Assembly (NCBI GenBank): GCA_003248865.1
Contig: QFPK01000003.1
Coordinates: forward strand, 1 to 64,000
From: Sphingomonas sp.
GTDB lineage: Bacteria; Pseudomonadota; Alphaproteobacteria; Sphingomonadales; Sphingomonadaceae
Reading direction: 5' to 3'
Length of the DNA stretch: 64,000 nucleotides
Under the pieces are notes generated by a model. That model saw only the letters and a program-made list of their open reading frames with translations. It made no database searches and was not told the origin of the DNA. Shown here piece by piece: positions 17,601 to 25,732 of the stretch (the stretch's first letter is position 1; the number at the start of each line of letters is the position of its first letter). Position numbers and translations under genes: made by a program.

Positions 17601-18962
17601 GAGGGCCACCGCGTGAATATTCACGCCGGAACGCTGGAGATCATCCCGGAGGCCGGCATCTACACCCCCAACACCCGATACACGATCATCACCACCGAAG
17701 CCGGCGGACAGGTCAATTTCGACGCCGTGACCGGCGGCGTCGGCTTCCTGAAGCCGGTGATCTCGCTCGACTCCTCGGGCATCTATGTGACGCTGGCGCT
17801 GGAGGCGGACGCCTTCCAGGCGGCGGGCGTCACCGCCAACCAGCAGGCCGTGGGCGGCGCGCTGGATGCGATTGCCGCCACCGGCAGCGTCGGTGGCGTG
17901 ATCACCACCATGGCCAATCTGCCCACCACGCAAGGGGCAGCCGCGCTGCAAACGCTGAGCGGGCAGCCCTATGCGAACCTCAGCACGGTGAACCTGCGCG
18001 CCAGCCAGCTGTTCGCAAACGCCGTCGGCCGGCAGATGGCGGTTGCGCGCGGCGTGGCCGCTGGAGGCTCGGGCGATGGCCGAGCCGCGCTTGGCCAATC
18101 CGGCTCGGACGGGCCGTCGGGGTTCTCCGTGTGGATCAGCGGCCTGGGCAGCACGGGCGGTGTCGATGGTGACGCCAACGCCTCGGGCCTCGACTATTCG
18201 CTCTGGGGAACCGCGTTCGGCCTCGACTACAGCGTGGCGCCGGGCCTGCTGCTGGGGGTTGCCGGCGGCTATGTGTCAGGGTCGATGTCGGTCGATGGCT
18301 TTGCCAAGGACACCGATTCCAAAACGCTGAGCATCGTCGGCTATGGGTCCTTCGCGAAGGGGCCGCTGCATATCGATGCGCTGGCGGGCTATGCCAACGC
18401 CCGCAACAGCCTGGATCGCGTGATCGCAAGCCCTGACCTGGAGACGGGCAGGGCCAAAGGCAAAAATCATGCCGGCCAGTTCCTCGGCCAGATCGGCACG
18501 GGGTACCGCTTTGATCTCGGCGCCTCCGGCAGAACCGCGATCACGCCGTTCGCCCGGTTGCAGATGGTCTCGATCAATCAGCGCGCGTTCACCGAGACGG
18601 GCAGCAGCGACTACAATCTGACGCTGGACTCCCGGTCCACGACTTCGGTGCGCTCGTCTTTGGGTGCCGACGTTGCGGCCGGGCTGAGTGTGGGCAAGGC
18701 CACGCCGCTCGACCTCGGCCTGCGGCTGGGCTGGGCGCATGAGTTCGGCGATCCGGTGCACTCCATGACGGCGGCGTTCGCCTCGTCTCCGGCCGTGCCG
18801 TTCACCGTGCGCGGGGCAGCGCTCAATCGTGACAGCGCGCTGATCGGCGCCTCCATGGCTTCCCGCATCGGGGAAAGCTGGTCGCTGTTCGTCAGCTACG
18901 ACGGCGAACTCGGCGGCGGCAACGACCACCAGTTCCGGGGAGGCATCAAAATCACATGGTGA
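14646..18962 (+). CDS. Autotransporter with PATR repeats and C-terminal beta-barrel
   Basis: A 1,438-residue type Va secreted protein. The long signal peptide ends near ASPSYAANF. Residues ~30-110 read like a parallel beta-helix start (ELRDAIDNASNGDTITFTSD), followed by a Gly-rich stretch (~130-300). At least six autotransporter-associated beta-strand (PATR) repeats of the form G-x-L-x-L-T-G-x-N-(S/T)-Y-(S/T)-G-G-T then occur between ~390 and 910. The barrel occupies about 1155-1438 (WISGLGSTGGVDGD through FRGGIKITW). The start is supported by AAAAGGGA just upstream. It lies 172 bp after the first autotransporter and is intact, so it may be the functional member of the pair. The passenger function (adhesion, aggregation or other) is not visible. 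Confidence 0.9.
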   Translation: MTASAMPKAKKARSAAATLFAGTALCALRGNLVPAMFMALTAAVVASPSYAANFNVASDSELRDAIDNASNGDTITFTSDITLEDNLPFLEKNLTIIGGNHTLSGDGQYRGLYVQSGTLAVNDLTIANTYAQGGNGGNGWGGGGGGGGAGLGAGIFVASAAQVSLSGVHLSNNSVQGGNGGDSEGDGGQYAWTSGGGAGYALTGADGGNANGLFSGGGGTGGGGDGADNDNGGNGGLGGGGGGSGQQYGGTGGLGGGGGGGSGSTRMEGGVQGGSGGAGGERDGVHYGGGGGGGAGLGGAIFVQDGGSLSVNGAITVSDNSVAGGTGGTGYTSGEGGGAAGAGMFLAGNGTLAITVDTNQFAHLADSIADQTGSGGTGSTAGSWSLEKYGTGTLYLTGDNSYSGGTIIHEGRLAAYAATTDAAYPGSIYGNVLNNAELWFIQDIDGTFSGTISGTGSVIKTGAGSLALTGNNSFTGTLSVQEGTLLFETNANLNQDGSTILLSGGSIGFAAGNGQVSNRDLSINGTGGIYIGSGSATWSGTISGLGALVVSGGGAVELTADNTYTGGTRIEGGHVLFTTDSNLGAAGAGVQLSGGTIETTKDAAAPLTIDRTIYLTGYGTISVGRNPLVWAGDISGDGTLHKSGDGVLQLTGNNSYTGGTYIQRGELQISSDSQLGAAGTTITMQAGGLIRSTEDIRIDRPIFFFEGGGGFHVEDGKTIVLGGEITTYNMYTAALTLVGTGTLVLDLESQPVFATLNNFGGTVQADTRNLSGNIAFDNNADNRNVRTILFDQDFDGTFAGNITGVGNTLGLGTIRKDGSGTLILSGNGNFQSQVEGLAEITILNGAIQSTTRMLQGNIENNAALIFDQDFDGTYAGTMSGTGTLTKNGTGRLNLTGASSVGGGTTINAGILAVNGPLFSNIVLNKGGTLNGVGNITGDITNNGGTINVGNSIGHLVVNGNFTLNSGTLAVEINAQGDADRISVIGEGHRVNIHAGTLEIIPEAGIYTPNTRYTIITTEAGGQVNFDAVTGGVGFLKPVISLDSSGIYVTLALEADAFQAAGVTANQQAVGGALDAIAATGSVGGVITTMANLPTTQGAAALQTLSGQPYANLSTVNLRASQLFANAVGRQMAVARGVAAGGSGDGRAALGQSGSDGPSGFSVWISGLGSTGGVDGDANASGLDYSLWGTAFGLDYSVAPGLLLGVAGGYVSGSMSVDGFAKDTDSKTLSIVGYGSFAKGPLHIDALAGYANARNSLDRVIASPDLETGRAKGKNHAGQFLGQIGTGYRFDLGASGRTAITPFARLQMVSINQRAFTETGSSDYNLTLDSRSTTSVRSSLGADVAAGLSVGKATPLDLGLRLGWAHEFGDPVHSMTAAFASSPAVPFTVRGAALNRDSALIGASMASRIGESWSLFVSYDGELGGGNDHQFRGGIKITW

Positions 18963-19009
18963 GGCCAGCGAGCGACCGCTTCTGACATCCGATCAGCGGA
19001 GACACCGTG

Positions 19010-20215
19010 ATGCTGTTTCAAAACGCCTTCCACGAGGGCTTCGGCACCTGGCCGCTGGCGTATATCGCCGCCGGCGGCGCAGACTATGGCGAAGTGCTGG
19101 CCGTCGCCAAGGCTGTGGGCGACGGGGGTGACGATGCCTATTACGATGCCTGGATGCAGGCCGGGTACCGGCTGGAACAGGAGGCGCGGGATTGCCTCGC
19201 TGCGGGATCACTTCCCGGGGCGCGCAGCCAGTATCTGAAGGCCGCGGCCTTCTACGCAACCTCATATCATCCGATCTACGGAGAGCCGGTTGACCCGCGC
19301 CTCACACAGGCCTTCCTGAAGCAGAAGGCAGCGCTGGAAGCCGGGCTGGCTCTTTGCAGCAAGGGCTTCGTGGCGCTGCAGATCCCCTTCGAAGGCCAGA
19401 CGCTGCCCGGCCTGTTCGTCCCCGCCGAGGGTCGCGAGACCGAGGTCAGGCCGCTCCTGATCCTGACCAACGGTTATGACGGCACCCTCACGGATATGTA
19501 CTTCGCCTCGGCGGTCGCGGCCTCCCGCCGGGGCTATCATTGCCTGTTGTTCGACGGCCCAGGCCAGGGAGAAGCGCTGGTCCTGAAAGGTCTGCGCTTG
19601 CGCCCGGACTGGGAAACAGTTGTGAAGGCGGTGGTTGATGTCGCCGAAACGCTGCCGATCGTCGATCCAGACCGCATCGCGCTCAGCGGCTGGAGCCTCG
19701 GCGGCTATCTGGCGGCCCGCGCGGCCTCGGCGGAACATCGCCTCGCGGCCTGCATCGCCGACCCGGGCCTGTGGGATATCCTCGGCAACTTCCGTCCGAT
19801 GGCGATTGCCATGGGCGCCTCGCCAGAACAGGCGCAGAAGCTGGGCACGCTGGATGACGCTCTGCTGCAAAAATTCCAGCAGGTCATCACGGCGGATCGG
19901 CGCTCGCGCTGGGCGATCGTCCAGCGTGGGTTCTGGGTGCATGGGGTCGCTACGCTGCAGGATTATCTGAAGTCAGCTGAACTGTTCACCCTGGACGGCC
20001 GGGCCGAGGAAATCCGCTGCCCCACGCTGATTGCGGCAGCGGAAAACGACCCACTATCGCTCAGCGCGGAGCGTGTGTTCGAAACGCTGCGCTGCCAGAA
20101 GACATTCCAGCGCTTCACTGCCGCCGAAGGGGCGGATGGCCATTGCGAAATGAAGAACCGCTCCCTCTTCAACCGCCGGACACTGGACTGGCTCGATCAG
20201 GTGCTGGGCGTCTGA
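19010..20215 (+). CDS. Alpha/beta hydrolase, FrsA/2,6-dihydropseudooxynicotine hydrolase-like
   Basis: 401 residues. An N-terminal helical region of about 120 residues precedes a hydrolase core with ILTNGYDGT near 151, FDGPGQGEA near 181 and the nucleophile elbow GWSLGG with Ser229. The acid lies in ENDPLS near 345 and the His in GHCEMK near 376. The helical cap plus this core matches the family that includes FrsA-like esterases and the C-C bond hydrolase of nicotine degradation (DHPON hydrolase). ATG 19010 is preferred over GTG 19007, with AGCGGAG upstream. It lies 47 bp after the autotransporter. The substrate is unknown. It sits just outside the island boundary proposed at 20.59 kb. Confidence 0.8.
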   Translation: MLFQNAFHEGFGTWPLAYIAAGGADYGEVLAVAKAVGDGGDDAYYDAWMQAGYRLEQEARDCLAAGSLPGARSQYLKAAAFYATSYHPIYGEPVDPRLTQAFLKQKAALEAGLALCSKGFVALQIPFEGQTLPGLFVPAEGRETEVRPLLILTNGYDGTLTDMYFASAVAASRRGYHCLLFDGPGQGEALVLKGLRLRPDWETVVKAVVDVAETLPIVDPDRIALSGWSLGGYLAARAASAEHRLAACIADPGLWDILGNFRPMAIAMGASPEQAQKLGTLDDALLQKFQQVITADRRSRWAIVQRGFWVHGVATLQDYLKSAELFTLDGRAEEIRCPTLIAAAENDPLSLSAERVFETLRCQKTFQRFTAAEGADGHCEMKNRSLFNRRTLDWLDQVLGV

Positions 20216-20813
20216 GCCGACAGTTGCGGATGGTTTCGGAACCGACCTCTACATTGGTCCTCAATTCGGTGGCCAGCCTCTCCTTGCGTTTCCGCAATTC
20301 CGCAGTTCGTTCACCTGCTGTGCCTCACCGCCCGCAAGGCTCAATCTGCGGCCAAAGCGCTTCCACGATTGCCGGGGGACGTTCGCAACAGAACTGATGC
20401 TGCCGCCTGTGTCATTCACCGATCGTTAGATCGCCGACACCATAGGTTGGAGCGAGGCCAGCCTTGCCCGAATCCGCAAGTTCTATATCGATCAGGCCCG
20501 CGTCGTTGTTGCCCTCGGGGAACGCCTCGCGAACAAAAGTGTAAACCAAGGTGTAAGCAACACTGCATGATTTGCAGCTAAGTGTTGTAGCGGGTGAATG
20601 GAAGATAATAAATAACAAAACTTCCTGATATAACGACTTTAAGCATGATATTAGTTTTGAAATGGCCCCAAATATGGCCTCATAAATTTTCGTATTTCTG
20701 TGGACATCTTGGGATTTCCTGGAAGTTGGAAGACCATTTTATCCAAGCCGAACTCATCACAACGCAATAAGCCCCGCATCCTAACGTCAGCTCTTTAGCC
20801 TGGCTGGACAAAT
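20216..20813. other. 598-bp intergenic region with AT-rich patch, possible island left end
   Basis: No convincing gene. The first ~350 bp are GC-rich with only short decayed frames. From about 20,570 to 20,760 the base composition becomes clearly AT-rich, unlike the rest of the window. This patch contains the att-like repeat at 20585-20603 and a stretch at 20660-20681 (AAATGGCCCCAAATATGGCC) that resembles sequence near the tRNA-Gly at 33453-33478. Confidence 0.5.
20585..20603 (+). repeat. att-like direct repeat of the tRNA-Gly 3' end (left)
   Basis: TTGTAGCGGGTGAATGGAA matches the 3' end of the tRNA-Gly gene read on the + strand (33587-33605, TTGGAGCGGGTGAAGGGAA) at 17 of 19 positions, in the same orientation. 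This is the geometry expected when an element integrates into the 3' end of a tRNA gene and leaves a partial copy at its far end. Confidence 0.55.
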
Positions 20814-21083
20814 TCAGCGAAGCGTTTCTACGCTGACCAGCTTGAGGTGGCCGTCGAAGGGTTCGACGTATGCGCAGATGTTGTCCGAGGACTCGTCCAT
20901 CAGATTGAGCCCTTGAGCGTCATAGTCGTTCTCGGCGGCCAGTCTCAGCTTGCCGTCCACAAAAGTGCAACTGACGTTGTGTTCGTGCGGATAATGAAGC
21001 CGAACCGCTTCGGTGATGTCGCGCGCCGCTTCGTCTTCCGCTGCAGCAGGAACATCATAGCATTCCAAAGTGATGCCATACAT
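20814..21083 (-). CDS. Hypothetical protein, 89 residues, acidic
   Basis: The frame reads MYGITLECYDVPAAAEDEAA and ends FDGHLKLVSVETLR. It is acidic with no membrane segment, no signal peptide and no family I recognise. Its coding-like amino acid use, distinct start and lack of an overlapping better frame make it a plausible real small gene. It is the first gene inside the proposed island on the left side and is transcribed towards the boundary. Confidence 0.5.
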   Translation of the reverse strand: MYGITLECYDVPAAAEDEAARDITEAVRLHYPHEHNVSCTFVDGKLRLAAENDYDAQGLNLMDESSDNICAYVEPFDGHLKLVSVETLR

Positions 21084-21196
21084 GTGTCGATGCTCCGGGT
21101 TCTTGCGAACCTATCGGCAAACAGGGCTGACGGAAAAGCCGAAGTGATTGACGAGGCGTGCGAGGAGTGATTCAAGGCTGCTTTTTGGAGACGGGC

Positions 21197-21980
21197 TTGG
21201 ACAGAGGCGATCTCACCGAGGCGGAATGGCGCGTTTTTAAGGGTTTAACTACCGATTGAGCCTGAGAACCGTGGCCGAGGCAGACGGCCCGAGCAGAACC
21301 GTTCGATCATCAACGGCATTCTCTGGCGGCTTCGATGTGGCGCCCCATGGCGCGACGTCCCTCCCAAGTATGGGAGCTGGAACACCATCTATCGACGGTT
21401 CCGCAGGTGGAGCGAAGCGGGGGTGTGGGAGAACGTCGCCGTGACGCTGGCTGAGGTCATGGCTGACAGCGGCCACTACAGCATCGACAGCACCACAGTC
21501 CGCGCCCACGTCTCGGCAGCAGGCGGAAAAGGGGGGACCCATCGACGCGCTCTTGGCGCTCGCGGGGCGGGTTCACCAGTAAGCTTCGCTGCCTGGCCGA
21601 TGCCCTCGGACGACTGCTCGCCTTCCATCTGACGGTCGGCGAGGCGGAAGATTGCAAAGCCTATGACGCTCTGACCGGCCTGCCCGCTGATCGGCCTGCC
21701 CGAGCGCGCACCAGACGCTTTGCTCGCGACAAGGGGCTACGACGCGGACGCAATCCGTGCCGATCTTGCCGAACAGAAGATCGCCGCCGTCATCCCCGGT
21801 CGGTCAAACCGCTGCGTGAAGATCGAACATGACCGAACGCTCTACAAGCAGCGCAACCGCGTCAAGCGCATGTTCGGCCACCTGAAAGACTGACGTCGCG
21901 TCGCAACCCGCTATGATCGATGCCCCAAGGTCTTCTTCTCCGTCATCGCGCTCGCCGTAACCGTCATCTTCTGGCTGTGA
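21197..21980 (+). mobile_element. IS5-family transposase remnant
   Basis: Conceptual translation starting at TTG 21197 reads DRGDLTEAEWRVFKGL, then after a frameshift RSIINGILWRLRCGAPWRDV and PPKYGSWNTIYRRFRRWSEA, and later DSTTVRAHVSAAGGKGG (DDE Asp region). After two more frameshifts come ADALGRLLAFHLTVGEAED, KIAAVIPGRSNRCVKIEHD, RTLYKQRNRVKRMFGHLKD, a TGA in place of a Trp, and finally RRVATRYDRCPKVFF...VIFWL. It is a near full-length IS5-family transposase with three frameshifts, one nonsense change and a lost ATG, so it is inactive. Terminal inverted repeats were not resolved with confidence. It lies near the left end of the proposed island. Confidence 0.88.
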
Positions 21981-22115
21981 TCAGTGAGTCCTGACCCGAC
22001 ATCGCGGCTCGGCATTCGGCGATTCCTGCAAAATTCTATAGGACAACACGAAGATCGACCCGACGCGCACACACGCCACACCGGCGGCCCCCCGTCGGGC
22101 CGCATGCCCCGCCGT

Positions 22116-22138
22116 TTATCCCCCTTTTCGTTGGGACG
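22116..22138 (+). promoter_or_regulatory. C-run/CCTTT motif upstream of the DJ-1 gene
   Basis: ATCCCCCTTTTCGTTGGG lies about 60-80 bp upstream of the start at 22198. The same arrangement precedes the FAD oxidase (25679), first Rieske gene (27100 and 27119) and TonB receptor (30293). The complement contains GGGGGA, like the core of MalT-type boxes. A -10-like CTATCC begins 30 bases after CCTTT. Confidence 0.45.
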
Positions 22139-22197
22139 CGGGCTGTCCACCGCTTTCCTATCCTGCCCGCAATTGTTCAACGACAGGGGCGTGCACC

Positions 22198-22893
22198 GTG
22201 CCGGCATCCATCATCTTCATCCTCACTTCGCAATCCGCACTTGGCACATCCGGCCAGAAAACCGGTACCTGGCTGGAAGAGCTTGCGGCGCCCTATTACC
22301 GTTTTGTCGATGCCGGGCACAGTGTGCAACTGGCTTCCGTGGCCGGTGGCGAGGCGCCGCTGGACCCCGCCAGCCTGGAAGCGCCATGGGTCACGGAACA
22401 GGGTGCACGCTTCCGCGCCGATCCCGCCGCGTTGGCTGCCCTGTCGCACACGGCGAGACTCTCGTCGATCGATCCGACTGAGTTTGCGGCCTTCTATCTG
22501 GTCGGCGGCGCGGGCGCGGCGTGGGATTTCCCGGTGGACGCCGATGTGCGCCGCATCGTGGAGGCGATTTCCCGGCAGGGCGGCGTGGCGTCGGGCGTGT
22601 GCCACGGTGTTCTCGGCCTCACCTCCGCGCTGGACGAAGGTGGCGCCCCGCTGATCGCCGGCAAGCAGGTCACCGGCGTCAGCAACAAGGAGGAAGAGCT
22701 GACGGGCTTTGACAAGCTCGTTCCCGTGCTCCCCGAATCCCGGCTGGTGGAACTGGGTGGCCAGTACAGCGCCGCCGCCGAACCCTTTGGTGCCCATGTG
22801 GTGCGCGACGGGTGGCTGGTCACCGGGCAGAACCCGGCATCCGCCGCACTGGTGGCAGACACCGTTCTGGATCTGCTGGCGAACACGGACTGA
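22198..22893 (+). CDS. DJ-1/PfpI (class I glutamine amidotransferase-like) family protein
   Basis: 231 residues, starting at GTG (no better ATG; GGGGCG lies nearby). The fold is shown by VGGAGAAWDFP and the nucleophile elbow SGVCHGVLGL with Cys near 141. A Glu in TGTWLEEL near 28 corresponds to the glutamate that activates the cysteine. The long spacing and KQVTGVSNKEEEL segment resemble the Hsp31/HchA-like branch (chaperone, glyoxalase or deglycase activities have been reported in that family). A shared upstream motif links it to the catabolic genes that follow, where it could repair aldehyde damage or hydrate an intermediate; this is inference. Confidence 0.8.
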   Translation: MPASIIFILTSQSALGTSGQKTGTWLEELAAPYYRFVDAGHSVQLASVAGGEAPLDPASLEAPWVTEQGARFRADPAALAALSHTARLSSIDPTEFAAFYLVGGAGAAWDFPVDADVRRIVEAISRQGGVASGVCHGVLGLTSALDEGGAPLIAGKQVTGVSNKEEELTGFDKLVPVLPESRLVELGGQYSAAAEPFGAHVVRDGWLVTGQNPASAALVADTVLDLLANTD

Positions 22894-22983
22894 TACTGCC
22901 AGAACAGGCGACCAACGGATAATCACACAGCAAGCACGGGTTCGGCCCATGGCACAGGAGCTTATGACACGCGGGAACGATTG

Positions 22984-25671
22984 ATGACGAAAATCCTGAG
23001 CCTGCCGGCATCGGCGGCTGCATTCCGAAACATGCCGGGGCCGGCCAGACTTCAGCCGCCCCGACGGCAGTCGTTCCTGATCGAGCGTCCGCATCTGTCT
23101 GCCGAGATGCAGACCGCGCCCGGCCTCATCACATTGCTCATGGGGCCGCCCGGCTGCGGTAAGACCTCGGCGCTCGGCCATCACTTCAACGCTACGGCGG
23201 CCACCGGGAGGCGTGCGGTCTGGCTGTCGCTCTGCCTTGCCGACAATGAACCGGCCCATATGCGCGCCTCGCTGCACAGCGCGTTCGGCCATGGCTCCGT
23301 GTCGGATCCGGCGGATATCCGCCCGCCGGATAATATGGATCTTTATATCGATGGCCTTGAGGCCATCCACATGCCCGACGCGCTGTCCATGGTGGAAGAT
23401 TTCATGGTCGATCTTCCGGCCAACAGCCGTTGCTATGCCTCTGCCCACAGCCTGCGCGGCGGCACGCTGCACTATGCGCGACTGCGGGGGCTGGTGCATA
23501 TCGTGCCCCATAATCTGTTCCGTATGTCCGATAGCGAGGCCGCCCAGATTCTGGGGGATGGCTGGCTGCCATGGGGCGTTCAGAAGCTGAACCAGATCTG
23601 CGACGGCTGGGCCGCCGGCCTGCGCTTCATGGCGCTGGATCCCGTCGCCGCCCGCCAGCTGCTCAATGATGATCGGGGACTGGCGCCCGTCCCGGCCGAA
23701 GTCGCGGGCTATTTCGATGATGTGGTCTGCTCGACCCTCAGCAGCGGGGAACTGGCCGCACTGATGGACGCCAGCGTGCTGCAACGCTTTACTGCGGCAA
23801 CACTGGCCAGCCTGCCAGACAGCAGCTGTTCGTGGCGCCTGATAGAGGATCATGTCCGCTCCGGCATTTTCGTCAGCTATCTGGATGACAGTCGGCGCTG
23901 GGTGGGCTTCAACCCAGCGTTCGGCCGGCACCTGCGGCACCGGCTGCGCTGCGTCGATCCGGGCCGGTTCGATCAATTGCAGACGTTCGCGGCGTCGTGG
24001 TTCCAGCGCAACGGCTTCGCCAGCGAGGCGATCCGCCACGCAACCCAGCTGACAGACCCCGCCTTGTCCGCCCGCATCATGGAAGATGCCGGTGCCCTGC
24101 TCGCCGAACTGGGGCAAGGCCCGTTCGTCAATTGCGACACGCCAGTGCACATCGATCGCGCGCCAGATCTTCCCCTCACCTTCCTCAGCCAGATCTATCT
24201 TCTGGTCCGCACCGGCCGGATCGTGGAGGCCCGGCTGTCGCTGGAGCTGCTGCGGGACCGCACCGGCAATTTCGCGGCGCTGGATCAGGAGGCCGGGCAA
24301 CAGGGCACCGCCTTCGCCCGCATCATCGAAATCGTGATCGATATCACCGAAGATCGCGCCGTCGATGAACAGCGCATCGCCACGCTGGAGGATCTTCTGG
24401 CGCAGCATGTCGGCACCAATCCCGTCACCGCCGCCAGCATCGCCTCGCTGCTGGCGATGACCTATGTCGAACTGTGCCGCTTTACAGAGGCGACGACAGT
24501 CTGCGAAATCGGGCTCAACGCCCTGCGCGAGCTCGGCTCCACCAAAGTCGCCATCTTCCTGCGCATTCAGCAGGCGGCCATCGCACTGGCCTGTGAAACC
24601 ATCAGCAAGGCCGCCCTTTATCTGGAAGACAGCAATCGCCTGATTCAGGCCGAAGGTGATTTCGGCCGCTATGAGGTGCTGGCCACGCAGGTGCTGCGCG
24701 CCGAGCTGCATTACGAAGCAAATGAACTGGCCGAGGCTCGCAACCTGCTCACGCAGTCGATGGATGAGCTCCAGACCATCGGCGGCTGGCTGTCGGTGCG
24801 GGCGTCGGCCTTCACCGTCGCCGCCGCGATCGCGGGGATCGAGCAGGATTTCGATCGAGCGGAACAGCTGCTTCGTCAGGGCGACCAGTTCGCGCGCCGA
24901 CTGAACCTGCCGCGGCTGCAACAGTTTCTGCTGGTCGCACGAATGCGCGAACATGCGCGCGCGCACCGCTGGCGCGAAGCCTCAGACCTGCTGGAACAGG
25001 CTGATTATCAAGAACTTATCGCGCCGAATCAAGGCTCTGCGCTTCACCTCAGGCTCCAGCTTCCTGCCCTTCTGGAAGCCGCAAGGCTGATGATAGAACT
25101 CGGCCGCCCGGCCGATGCGACCGGCTTTCTGGATCAGGTGAACAAGGCGTTCCTCAACGAATGCGACCTGCGCCACCGCTTCACCTTCCGCGTTCTGACA
25201 ATGCGGGCGTCCTATGGGCTGCGGCGCTACAATGCGGCGGTGAGCCACATGCTCGAGGCGCTGGATCTGGCGATGCGCGCTGGCCTGTTGCAGCGCGCGC
25301 TCAGCAACGGCCCCGCGCTGGTGGAAGTGTTCGACTGGTCTGTCCGCAACGGCCGCAAGCACAACGCACAGATCAGCCGTTTCGTGAACGATGTGCTGCG
25401 CGGCACCGATGCCTCGGAAAGCGGCAGCCAGATTCTGAACCGGCGGCCGCGCCACGGCCTCGCCCCGGTCACGCCCAACTTCACCCTCAGCCCGCGTGAA
25501 ACGGAAATCATGGTGCTGGTGGCAGAGGGCTATATGACGAAGGAAATCGCCAGCCGGTTGTCGATTTCAGAAGGAACCGTGAAGACCCACCGCAAGAAGA
25601 TCCACGAGAAGCTGGGCGTCATGTCGAAATCGCAGGCGATCGCCCGGGCGCGGGAACTGCTCATCATCTGA
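22984..25671 (+). CDS. LuxR family regulator of the large ATP-binding (LAL/MalT-like) type
   Basis: 895 residues. A Walker A motif GPPGCGKT sits at 54-61. The STAND-type NTPase region continues to about 330, followed by TPR-like helical repeats to about 820. A C-terminal LuxR helix-turn-helix (LSPRETEIMVLVAEGYMTKE, then RLSISEGTVKTHRKKIHEKL) ends the protein. This order is that of MalT/AcoK-type activators, which bind an inducer in the helical repeats and ATP in the STAND domain. ATG 22984 is used; a TTG three bases earlier is less likely. It sits between the DJ-1 and FAD oxidase genes, and motifs resembling MalT boxes precede four cluster transcripts, so it is the likely pathway activator. 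Confidence 0.9.
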   Translation: MTKILSLPASAAAFRNMPGPARLQPPRRQSFLIERPHLSAEMQTAPGLITLLMGPPGCGKTSALGHHFNATAATGRRAVWLSLCLADNEPAHMRASLHSAFGHGSVSDPADIRPPDNMDLYIDGLEAIHMPDALSMVEDFMVDLPANSRCYASAHSLRGGTLHYARLRGLVHIVPHNLFRMSDSEAAQILGDGWLPWGVQKLNQICDGWAAGLRFMALDPVAARQLLNDDRGLAPVPAEVAGYFDDVVCSTLSSGELAALMDASVLQRFTAATLASLPDSSCSWRLIEDHVRSGIFVSYLDDSRRWVGFNPAFGRHLRHRLRCVDPGRFDQLQTFAASWFQRNGFASEAIRHATQLTDPALSARIMEDAGALLAELGQGPFVNCDTPVHIDRAPDLPLTFLSQIYLLVRTGRIVEARLSLELLRDRTGNFAALDQEAGQQGTAFARIIEIVIDITEDRAVDEQRIATLEDLLAQHVGTNPVTAASIASLLAMTYVELCRFTEATTVCEIGLNALRELGSTKVAIFLRIQQAAIALACETISKAALYLEDSNRLIQAEGDFGRYEVLATQVLRAELHYEANELAEARNLLTQSMDELQTIGGWLSVRASAFTVAAAIAGIEQDFDRAEQLLRQGDQFARRLNLPRLQQFLLVARMREHARAHRWREASDLLEQADYQELIAPNQGSALHLRLQLPALLEAARLMIELGRPADATGFLDQVNKAFLNECDLRHRFTFRVLTMRASYGLRRYNAAVSHMLEALDLAMRAGLLQRALSNGPALVEVFDWSVRNGRKHNAQISRFVNDVLRGTDASESGSQILNRRPRHGLAPVTPNFTLSPRETEIMVLVAEGYMTKEIASRLSISEGTVKTHRKKIHEKLGVMSKSQAIARARELLII

Positions 25672-25678
25672 TCCGGGG

Positions 25679-25700
25679 CATCCTCCCTTTGGCCGAGTGG
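25679..25700 (+). promoter_or_regulatory. CCTCCCTTT motif upstream of the FAD oxidase gene
   Basis: CATCCTCCCTTTGGCCGAGTGG begins 54 bp before ATG 25733. It is a weaker member of the motif set, with CCTCCC in place of the uninterrupted C run. Its position argues against GTG 25697 as the translation start. Confidence 0.35.
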
Positions 25701-25732
25701 CGCCCGGCCTTCCGCCCGGCTGTGACCCCGGG

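Noticed and set aside
20412..20618. Minus-strand frame containing AFPEGNNDAGLIDIEL, faintly like the N-box of sensor histidine kinases
   Set aside because: Similarity is confined to a few residues, with no H-box or G-box nearby. Too weak to annotate.
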